Positions 1 to 9,404 are shown, counted from the first letter of the stretch. The stretch is 64,000 nucleotides of DNA from Subtercola boreus (GCF_003399645.1 NZ_NBXD01000012.1:124001-188000); one strand, 5' to 3'. Numbers and translations: made by a program. The notes: generated from the letters alone by a model not told the origin.

Positions 1-489
1 ATAGACGTTGTCGTAGTAGTGCAGTTCGTCGCCGACCACCTCGAGGCCCTCGATCTCCTCGCCGGCGACCGGCGCCGACCCGAGCACGGGGATGCGCACC
101 TTGCCGCCACCGAAGGCCCAGTCCACGTCGAAGTACGACGCGTAGGCGGAGGCCTGCCCATTCTTCAGCAGGTCCCACCACCAGCCGCTGATGGTCGGAG
201 TCGCGACGCCCACGTGGTTGGGAACGATGTCGATGAGCACACCCAACCCGAGCCTCCGCGCGGCCGCCACCGCGGCGGAGAGCCCCGCGGCCCCGCCCCT
301 TGCGGGATCGATCTCGGAGTGGTCGACCACGTCGTATCCGTGGTCGCTGCCCGCCTCGGCCCTCAGCAGCGGGGAGAGGTAGAGCCAGTCCGCTCCCAGG
401 TCGTGGATGTACGAGGCTTCGGCGGCGGCGTCGTTCAGGGTGAACGCCGACGTGATCTGCAACCGGTAGGTCGACTTGGGAACAGGCAT
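1..489 (-). CDS. treY: Malto-oligosyltrehalose synthase, N-terminal part (cut by window edge)
   Basis: Rearranges the reducing-end glucose of maltodextrins to an alpha,alpha-1,1 bond, the first step of the TreY-TreZ trehalose route. Only the first 163 codons are present; the rest lies beyond the left edge. The N-terminus starts [11 protein letters not shown], followed by a [16 protein letters not shown] segment and the GH13 region I motif DIVPNHVG, all typical of TreY. It starts 36 nt after the glgX/treX stop on the same strand, so the two are very likely co-transcribed. TreZ would be expected further left, but this cannot be seen. Confidence 0.93.
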   Translation of the reverse strand, partial: MPVPKSTYRLQITSAFTLNDAAAEASYIHDLGADWLYLSPLLRAEAGSDHGYDVVDHSEIDPARGGAAGLSAAVAAARRLGLGVLIDIVPNHVGVATPTISGWWWDLLKNGQASAYASYFDVDWAFGGGKVRIPVLGSAPVAGEEIEGLEVVGDELHYYDNVY

Positions 490-525
490 GGGTCTCTTTC
501 GCCGTACGCAGGAGGGGAGTGGGTG

Positions 526-2733
526 CTATCCGACCGACGGCCGGGTGGCGGGAATGGTGATCGTCTGTATCGCGCCCGTCATGCTGCTGAGCGAGGCGGC
601 GACGGAGTGATCGGGATCGGCCGTCTCGCGCCGGTGGGCGCGCAGCACCATCATCGATTTCGGCCAGACGGTGAGGATGGCGCCGGGCTTCGACGGGTCC
701 TGGTCGGTCGCCTGGCCGGCGGTGTCGATCACGACGTCCCACGCGGCGCCGTACTCCGCGCTCGGCAGAGTGAAGGCAACGTTGACGTCGTCGGCGTTGA
801 AGTAGACGAGGAAGTTGACGTCGGTGACGCGCTCACCGCGGTAGTCGCGACCGCGGATGCCCTGCCCGTTGAGAAAGACACCGAGCGAACGGCTGAGCGC
901 AGCATCCCATTCCTCCGGCTCCATCTCGAGCGCGTCGGGGTTCAGCCACACGATGTCGGGCAGCGGCTCGCCGCGACCACGGCGCACGGGCCGACCGTCG
1001 AAGAAGCGGCTGCGGCGGAACGTCGGATGCTCCTTGCGCAGCCGCATCACGGCCGCGGTGAATTCGGTCAGCGGCTCGTCGGCACGCTTCCAGTGCACCC
1101 ACGAGATCTCATTGTCTTGTGCGTAGGTGTTGTTGTTGCCGTTCTGGGTGCGGCCGAGTTCGTCTCCGTGCAGCAGCATCGGAACGCCCTGCGACAGCAG
1201 CAGCGTGGCCAGGAAGTTGCGCTGCTGGCGCGCACGCAGGCTCCGGATGTCGGTGTCTTCTGTCGGGCCCTCTGCGCCGCTGTTCCAGCTGCGGTTGCTC
1301 GACTCCCCGTCGTTGCCGTTCTCGCCGTTGGCATCGTTGTGCTTCTCGTTGTACGAAACCAGGTCGGCGAGGGTGAAGCCGTCGTGTGCGGTGACGAAGT
1401 TGATCGAGGCCACCGGGCGGCGGCCGGAGTGCTCATAGAGGTCGGCCGAGCCGGTGAAACGCGACGCGAACTCGCCGAGCGTCGACGGCTCGCCGCGCCA
1501 GAAGTCGCGAACGGTGTCGCGGTACTTGCCGTTCCACTCCGACCACTGCGGCGGGAAGTTGCCCACCTGGTAGCCGCCGGGGCCGACATCCCACGGCTCG
1601 GCGATCAGCTTCACCTGCGACACCACCGGGTCCTGCTGCACGAGCTCGAAGAAGCTCGACAGGCGGTCGACGTCGTAGAACTCGCGGGCCAGGGTCGAGG
1701 CCAGGTCGAAACGGAAGCCGTCGACGTGCATCTCGGTGACCCAGTAGCGCAGGGAGTCCATGATCAGCTGGAGGGAGTGCGGGTGGCGCACATTCAGCGT
1801 GTTGCCCGTGCCGGTGTAGTCCATGTAGTACCGCTTGTCGTCGTCCATGACCCGGTAGTACGCCTCGTTGTCGATACCCCGGAAGGAGATCGTCGGGCCC
1901 AGATGGTTGCCCTCGGCGGTGTGGTTGTACACGACGTCAAGAATCACTTCGATGTTGGCAGCGTGCAAGGCCTTGACCATGCCCTTGAACTCCTGCACCT
2001 GCTGGCCACGCTCGCCAGCCGAGGAGTAGGAGCTGTGGGGGGCGAAGAAACCGATCGTGTTGTAGCCCCAGTAATTGTGCAGGCCCTTGTCGAGCAGCGT
2101 GCTGTCCTGCACGAACTGGTGCACCGGCATGAGCTCGAGCGACGTGATACCGAGTTTCAGCAGGTGTTCGATGGTGGCCGGATGCGCGATACCCGCGTAG
2201 GTGCCGCGCTGATCCTTCGGAATCTCGTGGTTGAGCTCGGTCAGCCCCTTCACGTGCGCCTCGTAGATGATCGTGTCCTGGTAGGGAACCCGCAGGATGC
2301 GGTCGCCCGACCAGTCGAAGAACGGGTTGATCACGACGCCGTACATCATGTGCTTGGCCGAATCGAGGTCGTTCTCACTGTCGGGGTCACCGAAGTTGTA
2401 GGAGAACAGCGACTGGTCCCAGTCGATGGAGCCGCTGGTCGCCTTGGCGTACGGGTCGAGCAGGAGCTTGTTCGGGTTGAACCGCTGCCCGTTCTTCGGA
2501 TCGTACGGCCCGTGCACGCGGTAGCCGTAGCGCTGCCCCGGCTGCACCTGCGGCAGGTAGCAGTGCCACACGAAGGCGTCGACCTCGTTCAGCAGGATGC
2601 GGGTCTCGGCACCCTTCTCGCCGAACAGGCAGAGCTCGACCTTCTCGGCCCCCTCACTGAAGAGGGCGAAGTTGGTGCCGCTGCCGTCGAACGTCGCGCC
2701 CAACGGATAGGCAGATCCTGGCCAACTGTCCAC
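526..2733 (-). CDS. glgX: Glycogen debranching enzyme GlgX/TreX (GH13)
   Basis: Hydrolyses alpha-1,6 branches of glycogen, giving linear maltodextrins for TreY. The 735-aa product has the full family length: an N-terminal CBM48-like domain (about residues 8-130, with YGYRVHGPYDP), a GH13 barrel and a C-terminal beta domain. Catalytic residues are visible: nucleophile Asp343 (GFRFDLAS), acid/base Glu379 (LIAEPWDVG), third acid Asp451 (TAHDGFTL). The start is a GTG preceded by an AAGGAG-like ribosome site. The position directly before treY suggests the trehalose (treX) role rather than a glycogen operon role; the two uses are not exclusive. Confidence 0.95.
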   Translation of the reverse strand: MDSWPGSAYPLGATFDGSGTNFALFSEGAEKVELCLFGEKGAETRILLNEVDAFVWHCYLPQVQPGQRYGYRVHGPYDPKNGQRFNPNKLLLDPYAKATSGSIDWDQSLFSYNFGDPDSENDLDSAKHMMYGVVINPFFDWSGDRILRVPYQDTIIYEAHVKGLTELNHEIPKDQRGTYAGIAHPATIEHLLKLGITSLELMPVHQFVQDSTLLDKGLHNYWGYNTIGFFAPHSSYSSAGERGQQVQEFKGMVKALHAANIEVILDVVYNHTAEGNHLGPTISFRGIDNEAYYRVMDDDKRYYMDYTGTGNTLNVRHPHSLQLIMDSLRYWVTEMHVDGFRFDLASTLAREFYDVDRLSSFFELVQQDPVVSQVKLIAEPWDVGPGGYQVGNFPPQWSEWNGKYRDTVRDFWRGEPSTLGEFASRFTGSADLYEHSGRRPVASINFVTAHDGFTLADLVSYNEKHNDANGENGNDGESSNRSWNSGAEGPTEDTDIRSLRARQQRNFLATLLLSQGVPMLLHGDELGRTQNGNNNTYAQDNEISWVHWKRADEPLTEFTAAVMRLRKEHPTFRRSRFFDGRPVRRGRGEPLPDIVWLNPDALEMEPEEWDAALSRSLGVFLNGQGIRGRDYRGERVTDVNFLVYFNADDVNVAFTLPSAEYGAAWDVVIDTAGQATDQDPSKPGAILTVWPKSMMVLRAHRRETADPDHSVAASLSSMTGAIQTITIPATRPSVG

Positions 2734-2803
2734 AGAAGTACTCCTTCAAAAAGTGCATGGCGGTTCTCCGGCACCCCGGGTGGGCGCTTCGGATGAACCG
2801 GTC

Positions 2804-3727
2804 TTACTGTACGTGCGGCGAGATCTGGGCCGCGATGAATTCGAGGTGCTCGAGATCGTGAAGATCGAGCACCTGCAGGTAGAGGCGTTCGACGCCCTGC
2901 TCCGCGAGCTGGTTGATGCGATCGACGGCTTCGGATGCCGTTCCGGCGATGCCGTGCTCGCGCAATTCGGCGGGGTCGCGCTTCACGGCCCCGGCGCGGC
3001 GTGTGAACTCGGCCTCATCAGCCCCGACCGCGACGATGAGGGCAGCGGAGTAGACCATCGAGTCGGGATCGCGGTCGATCGCCTCGCAGGCGCTCCGCAC
3101 CCGGTCGAACTGCGGCCGGATCTTCTCGAACTCGAGGAACGGCGTGTTGAACTCGGAGGCGTAACGCGCCGCGAGCGCGGGAGTGCGGCTCGGTCCGCTG
3201 CCGCCGACGATCACCGGCAGGGGGTTCTGCACCGGTTTGGGCAGGGCCGGAGAATTCGTGAGCTGGTAGTGCGCACCGTCGAACGAGTACTTCTCGCCCA
3301 GCGGAGTGCCGAAGAGCCCCTCGACGATCTCGAGCTGCTCTTCGAGCATCCCGAGCCGCTTGTCGGGGAAGGGGATGCCGTACGCCCTGTGCTCGGCCTC
3401 GAACCAGCCGGTGCCGAGGCCGAGTTCGGCGCGGCCGCCCGACATCTGGTCGACCTGCGCCACCTGGATGGCGAGGATGCCCGGGTGTCGGTAGGTCACG
3501 CTCGACACGAGCGTACCCAGCGTAATGCGGCTGGTCTCCCGGGCGAGGCCGGCGAGCGTGGTCCACGCGTCGGTCGGGCCGGGCAGGCCTGGGCCGTCGT
3601 CCATCGTCAGGTAGTGGTCCGACCGAAAGAAGGCGTCGAAGCCGAGCCGCTCGGTTGCCTGGGCTACGGCGAGGAGACCGTCGTAGCTGGCGCCCTGCTG
3701 TGGCTCCGTGAAGATTCGCAACTGCAT
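2804..3727 (-). CDS. LLM-class F420-dependent oxidoreductase
   Basis: A 307-aa luciferase-like TIM-barrel oxidoreductase, probably using coenzyme F420 rather than FMN. It starts MQLRIFTEPQQGASYDGLL, contains the RSDHYLTM segment near residue 37, and has the GLGTGWFEAEH and VIVGGSGPSRT stretches typical of this class. This resembles the TIGR03560-type subfamily from memory; the substrate is unknown. It lies 12 nt after the small membrane gene transcribed in the same direction and could be co-transcribed with it. No neighbour indicates a pathway. Confidence 0.85.
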   Translation of the reverse strand: MQLRIFTEPQQGASYDGLLAVAQATERLGFDAFFRSDHYLTMDDGPGLPGPTDAWTTLAGLARETSRITLGTLVSSVTYRHPGILAIQVAQVDQMSGGRAELGLGTGWFEAEHRAYGIPFPDKRLGMLEEQLEIVEGLFGTPLGEKYSFDGAHYQLTNSPALPKPVQNPLPVIVGGSGPSRTPALAARYASEFNTPFLEFEKIRPQFDRVRSACEAIDRDPDSMVYSAALIVAVGADEAEFTRRAGAVKRDPAELREHGIAGTASEAVDRINQLAEQGVERLYLQVLDLHDLEHLEFIAAQISPHVQ

Positions 3728-3739
3728 GGGTTCAGCTTT

Positions 3740-4147
3740 TCACACTTCTCCGAGCGGCTGCCCAGCTTGACGGAGGCGTACACGGTGCCAGCGCTCCGGG
3801 GCAGAGCCGAAGCCGACGCGGATGCGGTCCTCCTTCAAAGGGTGCTGCTGGTCGTAGAGCACGGTCACGCCGCCGCCGGCGCCCATCACCTTGAACACCC
3901 CGGCGCCCGACCGCGGCACGAGGCTGCGGGCCTCACCGTCGTGCGCGGTGTAGGAGATGACCGTGACCGTCTTCGTCAGGCGCGAGACCAGTCCGGCCGA
4001 CAGTGGGGGAGCGACCGTCACGGCCTGCCCCCTCGCCCGCGTGCCCCGGCGGAGCAGCCAGCTCTCGGTCAGGTGCCGGTGGGCCTTCACCGCGAGAAAG
4101 AGCCCCGCGATGACGATGAGGATGCCGAGAACGAAGAGAAGCTGCAT
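3740..4147 (-). CDS. Small membrane protein, DUF3592-like
   Basis: A 135-aa protein with one N-terminal membrane segment (about residues 3-20), then a soluble region with TKTVTVISYTAHDGEAR and VTVLYDQQHPLKEDRI. This beta-rich pattern ending in a 'V.YDP..P' type motif resembles DUF3592 proteins. No enzymatic motif is seen and the function is unknown. It is divergent from the TPP riboswitch and thiamine transporter, with only about 30 bp between its start and the riboswitch, so the promoters must overlap or sit very close. Confidence 0.65.
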   Translation of the reverse strand: MQLLFVLGILIVIAGLFLAVKAHRHLTESWLLRRGTRARGQAVTVAPPLSAGLVSRLTKTVTVISYTAHDGEARSLVPRSGAGVFKVMGAGGGVTVLYDQQHPLKEDRIRVGFGSAPERWHRVRLRQAGQPLGEV

Positions 4148-4178
4148 GAGACCTCCAGAATATGGGATACTCGACGCA

Positions 4179-4268
4179 ACACGGGAGTCCGGTGAGCCGG
4201 GCTGAGAGGAAGGTTCTCAACCTTCGACCGTCGAACCTGATCTGGATCATGCCAGCGCAGGGAGGACA
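4179..4268 (+). promoter_or_regulatory. TPP riboswitch (THI element)
   Basis: The conserved halves of the thiamine pyrophosphate aptamer are directly readable: GGCTGAGAGG at 4200-4209, and GAACCTGATCTGGATCATG followed by CCAGCGCAGGGA at about 4233-4263. The arms of the outer stem are ACGGGAG and the downstream AGGGA region. About 100 nt separate the aptamer from the ykoE start, enough for an expression platform. It should reduce expression of the ykoEDC operon when TPP is plentiful. Confidence 0.95.
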
Positions 4269-4369
4269 ATCTCTCGAGCCGTCGTTGCCGATCGGTTCGT
4301 TCTGCCGATCGCTGACGGCGTCTCACAACCCGTGCCCTACACATTCGCATCGACGAAAGGGCACGACCA

Positions 4370-5014
4370 GTGCACGCTACAACAACCCAGCTCGGCCGCT
4401 CCACCTCCTCTTCATCCGGTTCACCGACCGGGGGCCGTTTCCAGTGGCGCGTGGTCGACATCATCACAGCCAGCGTCATCGGCGTCGCCGCGGGCCTCAT
4501 CTTCTGGGCCTGGGGGCTCGCCTACAACCCCGTCACCACCCCCCTGAGCGCCGCGCTCCCGGGGCTGCAGGGCCTGTTCAACGGGGGCTGGCTGTTCGCC
4601 GGCGTGCTGGGTGGGCTGATCATCCGAAAGCCCGGTGCCGCCCTGTACACCGAACTCGTCGCTGCGGTGGTCTCGGCGCTGATCGGAACGCAGTGGGGCA
4701 TCACGACGCTGGTCTCGGGCGCGGTGCAGGGGATCGGGGCAGAGATCGTCTTCGCGCTGTTCCTGTACTCGAGCTACCGCCTGTGGGTCGCTCTGCTGGC
4801 GGGCGTGGGCGCGGGGATCGCGCTCTCGATCACCGACCTGACGCTCTCGTACCCGGGGTCGGACACCCCGTTCATCCTGCTCTACTCGCTGACGTCGATC
4901 GTGTCGGGGATCGTGCTTGCGGGGCTGCTCTCGTGGCTGGCCATGCGGGGCATAGCCCGCACGGGCGCGCTCAGCCGCTTCGCGGCCGGCCGCGAGGCGC
5001 GGGCGCTCGTCTGA
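4370..5014 (+). CDS. ykoE: ECF transporter S component, thiamine-precursor specific (YkoE family)
   Basis: The 214-aa substrate-binding membrane subunit of an energy-coupling-factor transporter. After a Ser/Thr-rich 20-residue N-terminus there are about five hydrophobic helices; the pattern WRVVDIITASVIGVAAGLIF and AALPGLQGLFNGGWLF matches YkoE proteins, predicted to import hydroxymethylpyrimidine or a related thiamine precursor. It is the first gene behind a TPP riboswitch and is followed by its own ATPase and EcfT subunits, which supports the assignment. The ligand itself is not proven. Confidence 0.9.
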   Translation: MHATTTQLGRSTSSSSGSPTGGRFQWRVVDIITASVIGVAAGLIFWAWGLAYNPVTTPLSAALPGLQGLFNGGWLFAGVLGGLIIRKPGAALYTELVAAVVSALIGTQWGITTLVSGAVQGIGAEIVFALFLYSSYRLWVALLAGVGAGIALSITDLTLSYPGSDTPFILLYSLTSIVSGIVLAGLLSWLAMRGIARTGALSRFAAGREARALV

Positions 5015-5049
5015 GCGCCGCGTTCGCGCCCCGCGCGCCAGGCGCTCCC

Positions 5050-6852
5050 TTGACGGGTGGGGCGGATGTTGCGGCCCGCGGGTGGGGATGGCGGCACGCG
5101 GGGCGCCGGGCGTGGGCCGTCGATCAGCTCGACCTCGAAATTGGGGCGGGAGAGCGCGTGTTGCTGCTCGGGGCATCCGGAGCAGGCAAGTCGACGCTCA
5201 TCAGCGCGCTCGCCGGTGTGCTCGGTTCTTCTGACGAGGGCGAGGAGCGCGGCTCGCTGCTCGTCGGTGGCGCACGGCCGGCGGATGCCCGGGGCCGGGT
5301 CGGCCTGCTGCTCCAGGACCCCGATTCCCAGGTGATGCTCGCGCGGGTCGGCGACGATGTCGCCTTCGGTTGCGAGAACCTGGGAGTGCCCCGCGACGAG
5401 ATCTGGCGGCGGGTCGGCGACGCGCTGGACGCGGTCGGACTGCATCTTCCGCTCTCGCACCCCACGTCGTCCCTCTCCGGCGGGCAGAAGCAGCGGCTCG
5501 CGCTCGCCGGCGTGCTCGCCATGCAGCCCCAACTGCTGCTGCTCGACGAGCCGACCGCGAACCTCGACCCTCGCGGTGTGGTGGAGGTTCGGGACGCGGT
5601 TGCCCGCGTACTCGAGCATTCCCAGGCGACCTTCGTCGTGATCGAGCACCGCGTGGCGATCTGGCAGCACCTCGTGAACCGTGTCGTGGTGCTGGCCCCC
5701 GGCGGCGGTGTGCTCGCCGACGGACCCCCCGACGACGTGCTCCGCACCCGCGGGGCCGCTCTCGCCGCCGCCGGGGTCTGGGTGCCGGGACATCCGCCCT
5801 CCCGCCCGCTGCGCGCGCCGCGAGGCGCCGCCGCCCCCGCGGCCACGCCGGCGGCCGCCCCGTACGCCGCCCCCGGTGGGCCGGCCGACACCGCTGCCCC
5901 CGCGGCCACGCCCCACGCCCCCATCCGCGTCTCGCGGCTCGAGTCTGACGAGCTGAACAGTGCGTCGCCCCTCGGTTCCGACCGCCCGCACGGAGCTGAG
6001 CCACCCCTCGGCGTCAGTGGCGTCGGTTCGGCCCCCCTCCGTGCGGGTGGGAACCGGACCGGCGCGGCGCCGCTGCTCATCGCGCGGGACCTCGCCGTGG
6101 CGCGTGTGAAGGGTACGACCGTCGCGACGGGGCTGACGCTCGACATCGAGGCCGGCCGCGCCACCGTGATCACCGGTCCGAACGGCGCCGGAAAGTCGAC
6201 CCTCGCCCTCACTCTCGCCGGCCTCCTCGCCCCCGCCGGCGACACCCCCGCCCGCACCCACCCCGCCGGCGGCCAGCGCGGCGCCAGCGACACCCCTGCC
6301 CGCACCCGTCTCAGCGGCCGCGCCGCCGCCCAACCCGCGGGGCGCGCGCTCACCGCGAGCGACGCGTTCGCCGCGGGAGCCGGCCCGCACCCCATCCGCT
6401 GGAAGTCCCGCGAGCTCCTCACCCGCATCGGAACCGTCTTCCAGGATCCCGAGCACCAGTTCCTCGCCAGCACCCTGCGCTCCGAACTGGCTGTCGGCCC
6501 GCGCGCCCTCCGGCTCCCTCAGCCCCAGATCGACGCCCGGGTCGACGAACTCCTGGACCGGCTCCGCCTCCGCGCGCTCGCAGAGGCGAACCCGTTCACC
6601 CTCTCCGGCGGCGAGAAGCGCCGCCTCTCCGTCGCAACCGTGCTCGCTACCCGTCCGGGTCTCCTCGTGCTCGACGAACCCACCTTCGGACAGGATGCCC
6701 GCACCTGGGCCGAACTCGTCGCTCTGCTCGCCGAACTGCTCGACGAAGGCACCGCCCTGGTCGCTGTCACCCACGACGCCGAGTTCGTCGATGCGCTCGC
6801 CGACGCTGAGTTCCGGATGCCCGGCTCCCTCAACCGCGACGGAGCGGTGTGA
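5050..6852 (+). CDS. ykoD: ECF transporter ATPase with two ABC domains (YkoD family)
   Basis: A fused double ATPase powering the YkoE/EcfT transporter. Domain 1 has Walker A GASGAGKST, signature LSGGQKQRL and Walker B LLLLDEPTANLD; domain 2 has GPNGAGKST, LSGGEKRRL and LLVLDEPTFGQD. Between them is a long Ala/Pro-rich linker, and a repeat-bearing insertion (two copies of DTPART) sits between Walker A and the Q-loop of domain 2. No ATG or GTG lies at the expected place. TTG at 5050 gives the family-like N-terminus TGGADVAARGW; a CTG at 5011 overlapping the ykoE stop is the alternative. The end overlaps the next start. Confidence 0.88.
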   Translation: MTGGADVAARGWGWRHAGRRAWAVDQLDLEIGAGERVLLLGASGAGKSTLISALAGVLGSSDEGEERGSLLVGGARPADARGRVGLLLQDPDSQVMLARVGDDVAFGCENLGVPRDEIWRRVGDALDAVGLHLPLSHPTSSLSGGQKQRLALAGVLAMQPQLLLLDEPTANLDPRGVVEVRDAVARVLEHSQATFVVIEHRVAIWQHLVNRVVVLAPGGGVLADGPPDDVLRTRGAALAAAGVWVPGHPPSRPLRAPRGAAAPAATPAAAPYAAPGGPADTAAPAATPHAPIRVSRLESDELNSASPLGSDRPHGAEPPLGVSGVGSAPLRAGGNRTGAAPLLIARDLAVARVKGTTVATGLTLDIEAGRATVITGPNGAGKSTLALTLAGLLAPAGDTPARTHPAGGQRGASDTPARTRLSGRAAAQPAGRALTASDAFAAGAGPHPIRWKSRELLTRIGTVFQDPEHQFLASTLRSELAVGPRALRLPQPQIDARVDELLDRLRLRALAEANPFTLSGGEKRRLSVATVLATRPGLLVLDEPTFGQDARTWAELVALLAELLDEGTALVAVTHDAEFVDALADAEFRMPGSLNRDGAV

Positions 6853-7637
6853 GCATCCTGACCCCGCTGCGCGGACCGCAGGCCGTCTACGCACTCAACC
6901 CTGTCGCGAAGCTCGCTGCGGCTCTGTTGCTCAGCCTGACTCTCGTGCTCTCGATCGACTGGGTGTCGGCGGGAGTCGCGCTGGCGCTCGAGACGGTGCT
7001 GTTCTTCTGGGCCGGGCTCGGGCTTCGAGTGTTCTTCCTCCGCACCCTGCCGGTGCTGATCGCGGCGCCCGCCGCCGCCCTGACCACGGTGCTGTACGGG
7101 CGGCCAGCCGGGCAGACGTACTTTCAGTTCGCGCTCATCAATGTCACGGATGGCTCTTTCGAGCTGGCATTCGCCACGCTGTTACGCGTTCTCGCCATCG
7201 GACTGCCAGCCGTCGTGCTGTTCGTCACCATCGATCCGACTGATCTCGCCGACGGCCTCGCCCAGGTGCTGCATCTGCCCAGTCGGTTCGTGCTGGGCGC
7301 CCTCGCTGCGCTGCGGCTGGTCGGGCTCTTCCTCGACGACTGGCGGTCGCTCGAGCTCGCACGCCGGGCGCGCGGGGTGGGTGATTCGGGCCGCATCCGG
7401 CGGTTTGCGAGCCAGGGTTTCGCCCTGCTCGTGCTGTCCATCCGGCGGGGGAGCAAGCTCGCCACCGCGATGGAGGCCCGCGGATTCGGGTCGTCGATCG
7501 CCCGAACATACGCCCGGGCATCCGTCATCGGCTGGCGGGAGGGAGTGCTGGTGGGCCTCGCGATCGTCGTCGCACTCGTCGCCGTCACGGTGTCGGTGTC
7601 GACCGGGCACTGGAACTTCATCGGCAGCCAGGGGTGA
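6849..7637 (+). CDS. ykoC: ECF transporter transmembrane component EcfT (YkoC family)
   Basis: The 262-aa coupling subunit that connects YkoE to the YkoD ATPases. It has four to five hydrophobic segments and the two conserved cytoplasmic short motifs of EcfT: ELARRARGVG (Ala-Arg-x) near residue 172 and ATAMEARGFG near residue 200. It begins with a GTG whose GTGA overlaps the ykoD stop, so translation is coupled. With ykoE and ykoD it forms a complete, self-contained ECF transporter under TPP control. Confidence 0.9.
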   Translation: MSILTPLRGPQAVYALNPVAKLAAALLLSLTLVLSIDWVSAGVALALETVLFFWAGLGLRVFFLRTLPVLIAAPAAALTTVLYGRPAGQTYFQFALINVTDGSFELAFATLLRVLAIGLPAVVLFVTIDPTDLADGLAQVLHLPSRFVLGALAALRLVGLFLDDWRSLELARRARGVGDSGRIRRFASQGFALLVLSIRRGSKLATAMEARGFGSSIARTYARASVIGWREGVLVGLAIVVALVAVTVSVSTGHWNFIGSQG

Positions 7638-7676
7638 ACGTGCCGGGCCCGAGCGCGGTGCCGGTACGGTTGAATC

Positions 7677-7958
7677 ATGACTGATGCAACTGAAAAACCG
7701 AACACGTACGTCGTCGAATACACCGACGGGCCACTCGAGGGCCAGACCGACCAGCGCCTGCTCATCGGCGGAGAGTACGACAAGACCTTCGGCGTCATCG
7801 CCCTCGTCGACGGCATCGAGGCCAACTTCGAGTACCACGCCATCGGCGAGCGCGAGATGAACGGCGAGACCCATGTGAAGTACTCGTTCGACGCCTCGAA
7901 GAGCGACTCGCCCGTCAGCGACGAGGAGGGCGTGGCGCCCGGCGAGGCGCTCGTCTAG
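7677..7958 (+). CDS. Conserved small acidic protein, unknown function
   Basis: A 93-aa acidic cytoplasmic protein with the segments NTYVVEYTDGPLEGQTDQRL and GIEANFEYHAIGEREMNG. No membrane segment, signal or catalytic motif is seen. The alternation of hydrophobic and charged residues suggests a small beta-sheet fold. It begins 39 nt after the thiamine transporter and may be read from the same transcript, but nothing links it functionally. I do not recognise the family. Confidence 0.6.
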   Translation: MTDATEKPNTYVVEYTDGPLEGQTDQRLLIGGEYDKTFGVIALVDGIEANFEYHAIGEREMNGETHVKYSFDASKSDSPVSDEEGVAPGEALV

Positions 7959-8039
7959 CGGCCATTCGCCGGAGCCTGCCCCCGTCGCGTCGACGGCCGT
8001 TGCGTCGGCCGGGCGTTGGGCAGGGCTGACGTCCGGGAG

Positions 8040-9404
8040 CTACCCCAAAGATGCGATGAACGTACTGATCGTCTCGATCGGGTGCGACAGTCGCCAGAGG
8101 GGTCCGGGGTCGGTCAGCGCACTGTCGAGAGTGAGCGGCACAGCGACCGGTCCGCCCGGCAGAGGGAACGTGACAGAGCCCACCGAGCTTCCGGCCCTTG
8201 CGGTGGTCACGGTCATTGGCGAAACGCTGTGTTCGACGGGCGCGGTGGCCCAGAGCATCCGGGACTCTGTGGAAGCAGCAGTGCCTTTCGCCATCTGCCC
8301 CCATGCCGTCTCATACTCGACGTAGGCGGTGCCTTCCGTCGTGAGTGCAGTCGGTTTCAGACCCGCGGATGCACTGCTCACCAACGCCGTGAGGTCGGCC
8401 TCGAGCGTGGGGTAGTCGGGCTCCCGCAGCAGTGCGCCGTAGATCGTGGCGGTGCCCGGATCGGTGGACGCCGCCGCGTCGCCCCCGCCCGCCGCGTCGC
8501 CCCCGGTCGTCGCGCCGCCCGCCACCGGCACCACTGCCCTGTACAGCAGGCAGAGGCCCGCCTCATCGGTGTAACTGAGAGACAACCCCGTCACTCCGAG
8601 GTCGGGCAGGTAGGTCGCGAGGTTCTCGACCTGGCGGTTGCCGAGGAGGGTCGCCGAACCCTGGGCCATGATCTCCGCGATCACGGGAGTCTCGAACGCC
8701 AGCTGTGCGATGCGCGTGAGGTCGGATGGCGTGCCGACCGACCCCTCCGAAAGACCTGTTGCATCGACTACCGTTGTGCCGGTCATCCCCTTCGCCGCCA
8801 GCCAGGTCTTCGCCGCGGCGAGGTAGCCGTCCATTGTTCCGAACGCCCAGCGCGCCAGCGCGTCGCTGTGGTTGTTGCTGGAGCCGAGCAGCATCGCCCG
8901 CAGCATGTCCCGCTCCGACCAGCTCTCGTTCGCGATGAACGACACCGCCCGGGCGCTCTGGGAGATGTAGGCCACGTAGTCCGCGTAGTCTTCGGCAGTG
9001 ATCACGACGGGACTGCCGTCGGTTCCGTCGACGATCGGATGCTCGGACAGCACCACGAGCGCAGTGATGATCTTGGTGCTGCCGCCCAGCGGCACAGGAT
9101 CGGTGATGCCCGCGGTGACGACGCTGCCCGCGGGCGGGGCGGCGGGAGCTGGGGTGCCGGACCCGGCAGAGCCCGCGCCACCCGCCTCCGAACTTGCAAC
9201 CGTGACCCCGCTGGCCCCCGTCGACGGCAGAGACGGCGCGACGGCGCCGGATGCCGTGGCCGGCACATCGATGACCGTCGTGGTCGCGGCCGGCAGCGGC
9301 CCGAGCAGCGTCGCCGGCCCATACACCCCGAGCCCCAGGATCACGACCGTGCCGATGGCCACCACGATCCCCCGGCGAACACGGTGCGCGGCAGTCGAGG
9401 GCAT
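8040..9404 (-). CDS. D-alanyl-D-alanine carboxypeptidase-like protein lacking the catalytic serine (probable pseudoenzyme)
   Basis: A 454-aa serine-type PBP homologue (peptidase S11-like) with an N-terminal membrane anchor (about residues 11-36) and a long Ala/Ser/Pro linker to residue about 95. The family's SxxK motif is aligned by its context KIITALVVL, but the catalytic serine position is Gly108 (G-S-T-K). The SxN motif is kept (Ser175-Ser176-Asn177). The KTG motif, expected just before YTDEAGLCL, reads Ser-Leu-Ser (275-277). Two of three active-site motifs are therefore lost, so it is unlikely to cleave or bind peptidoglycan stems covalently. A scaffold or sensor role is possible. The reading frame is intact. 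Confidence 0.8.
   Translation of the reverse strand: MPSTAAHRVRRGIVVAIGTVVILGLGVYGPATLLGPLPAATTTVIDVPATASGAVAPSLPSTGASGVTVASSEAGGAGSAGSGTPAPAAPPAGSVVTAGITDPVPLGGSTKIITALVVLSEHPIVDGTDGSPVVITAEDYADYVAYISQSARAVSFIANESWSERDMLRAMLLGSSNNHSDALARWAFGTMDGYLAAAKTWLAAKGMTGTTVVDATGLSEGSVGTPSDLTRIAQLAFETPVIAEIMAQGSATLLGNRQVENLATYLPDLGVTGLSLSYTDEAGLCLLYRAVVPVAGGATTGGDAAGGGDAAASTDPGTATIYGALLREPDYPTLEADLTALVSSASAGLKPTALTTEGTAYVEYETAWGQMAKGTAASTESRMLWATAPVEHSVSPMTVTTARAGSSVGSVTFPLPGGPVAVPLTLDSALTDPGPLWRLSHPIETISTFIASLG

Noticed and set aside
19-2796. Very long open frame on the + strand opposite glgX (about 925 codons)
   Set aside because: It is a GC-bias mirror of the glgX frame, rich in Arg/Val/Gly/Asp without motifs. 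The same applies to long antisense frames opposite pepN, ettA, clpX and ileS.
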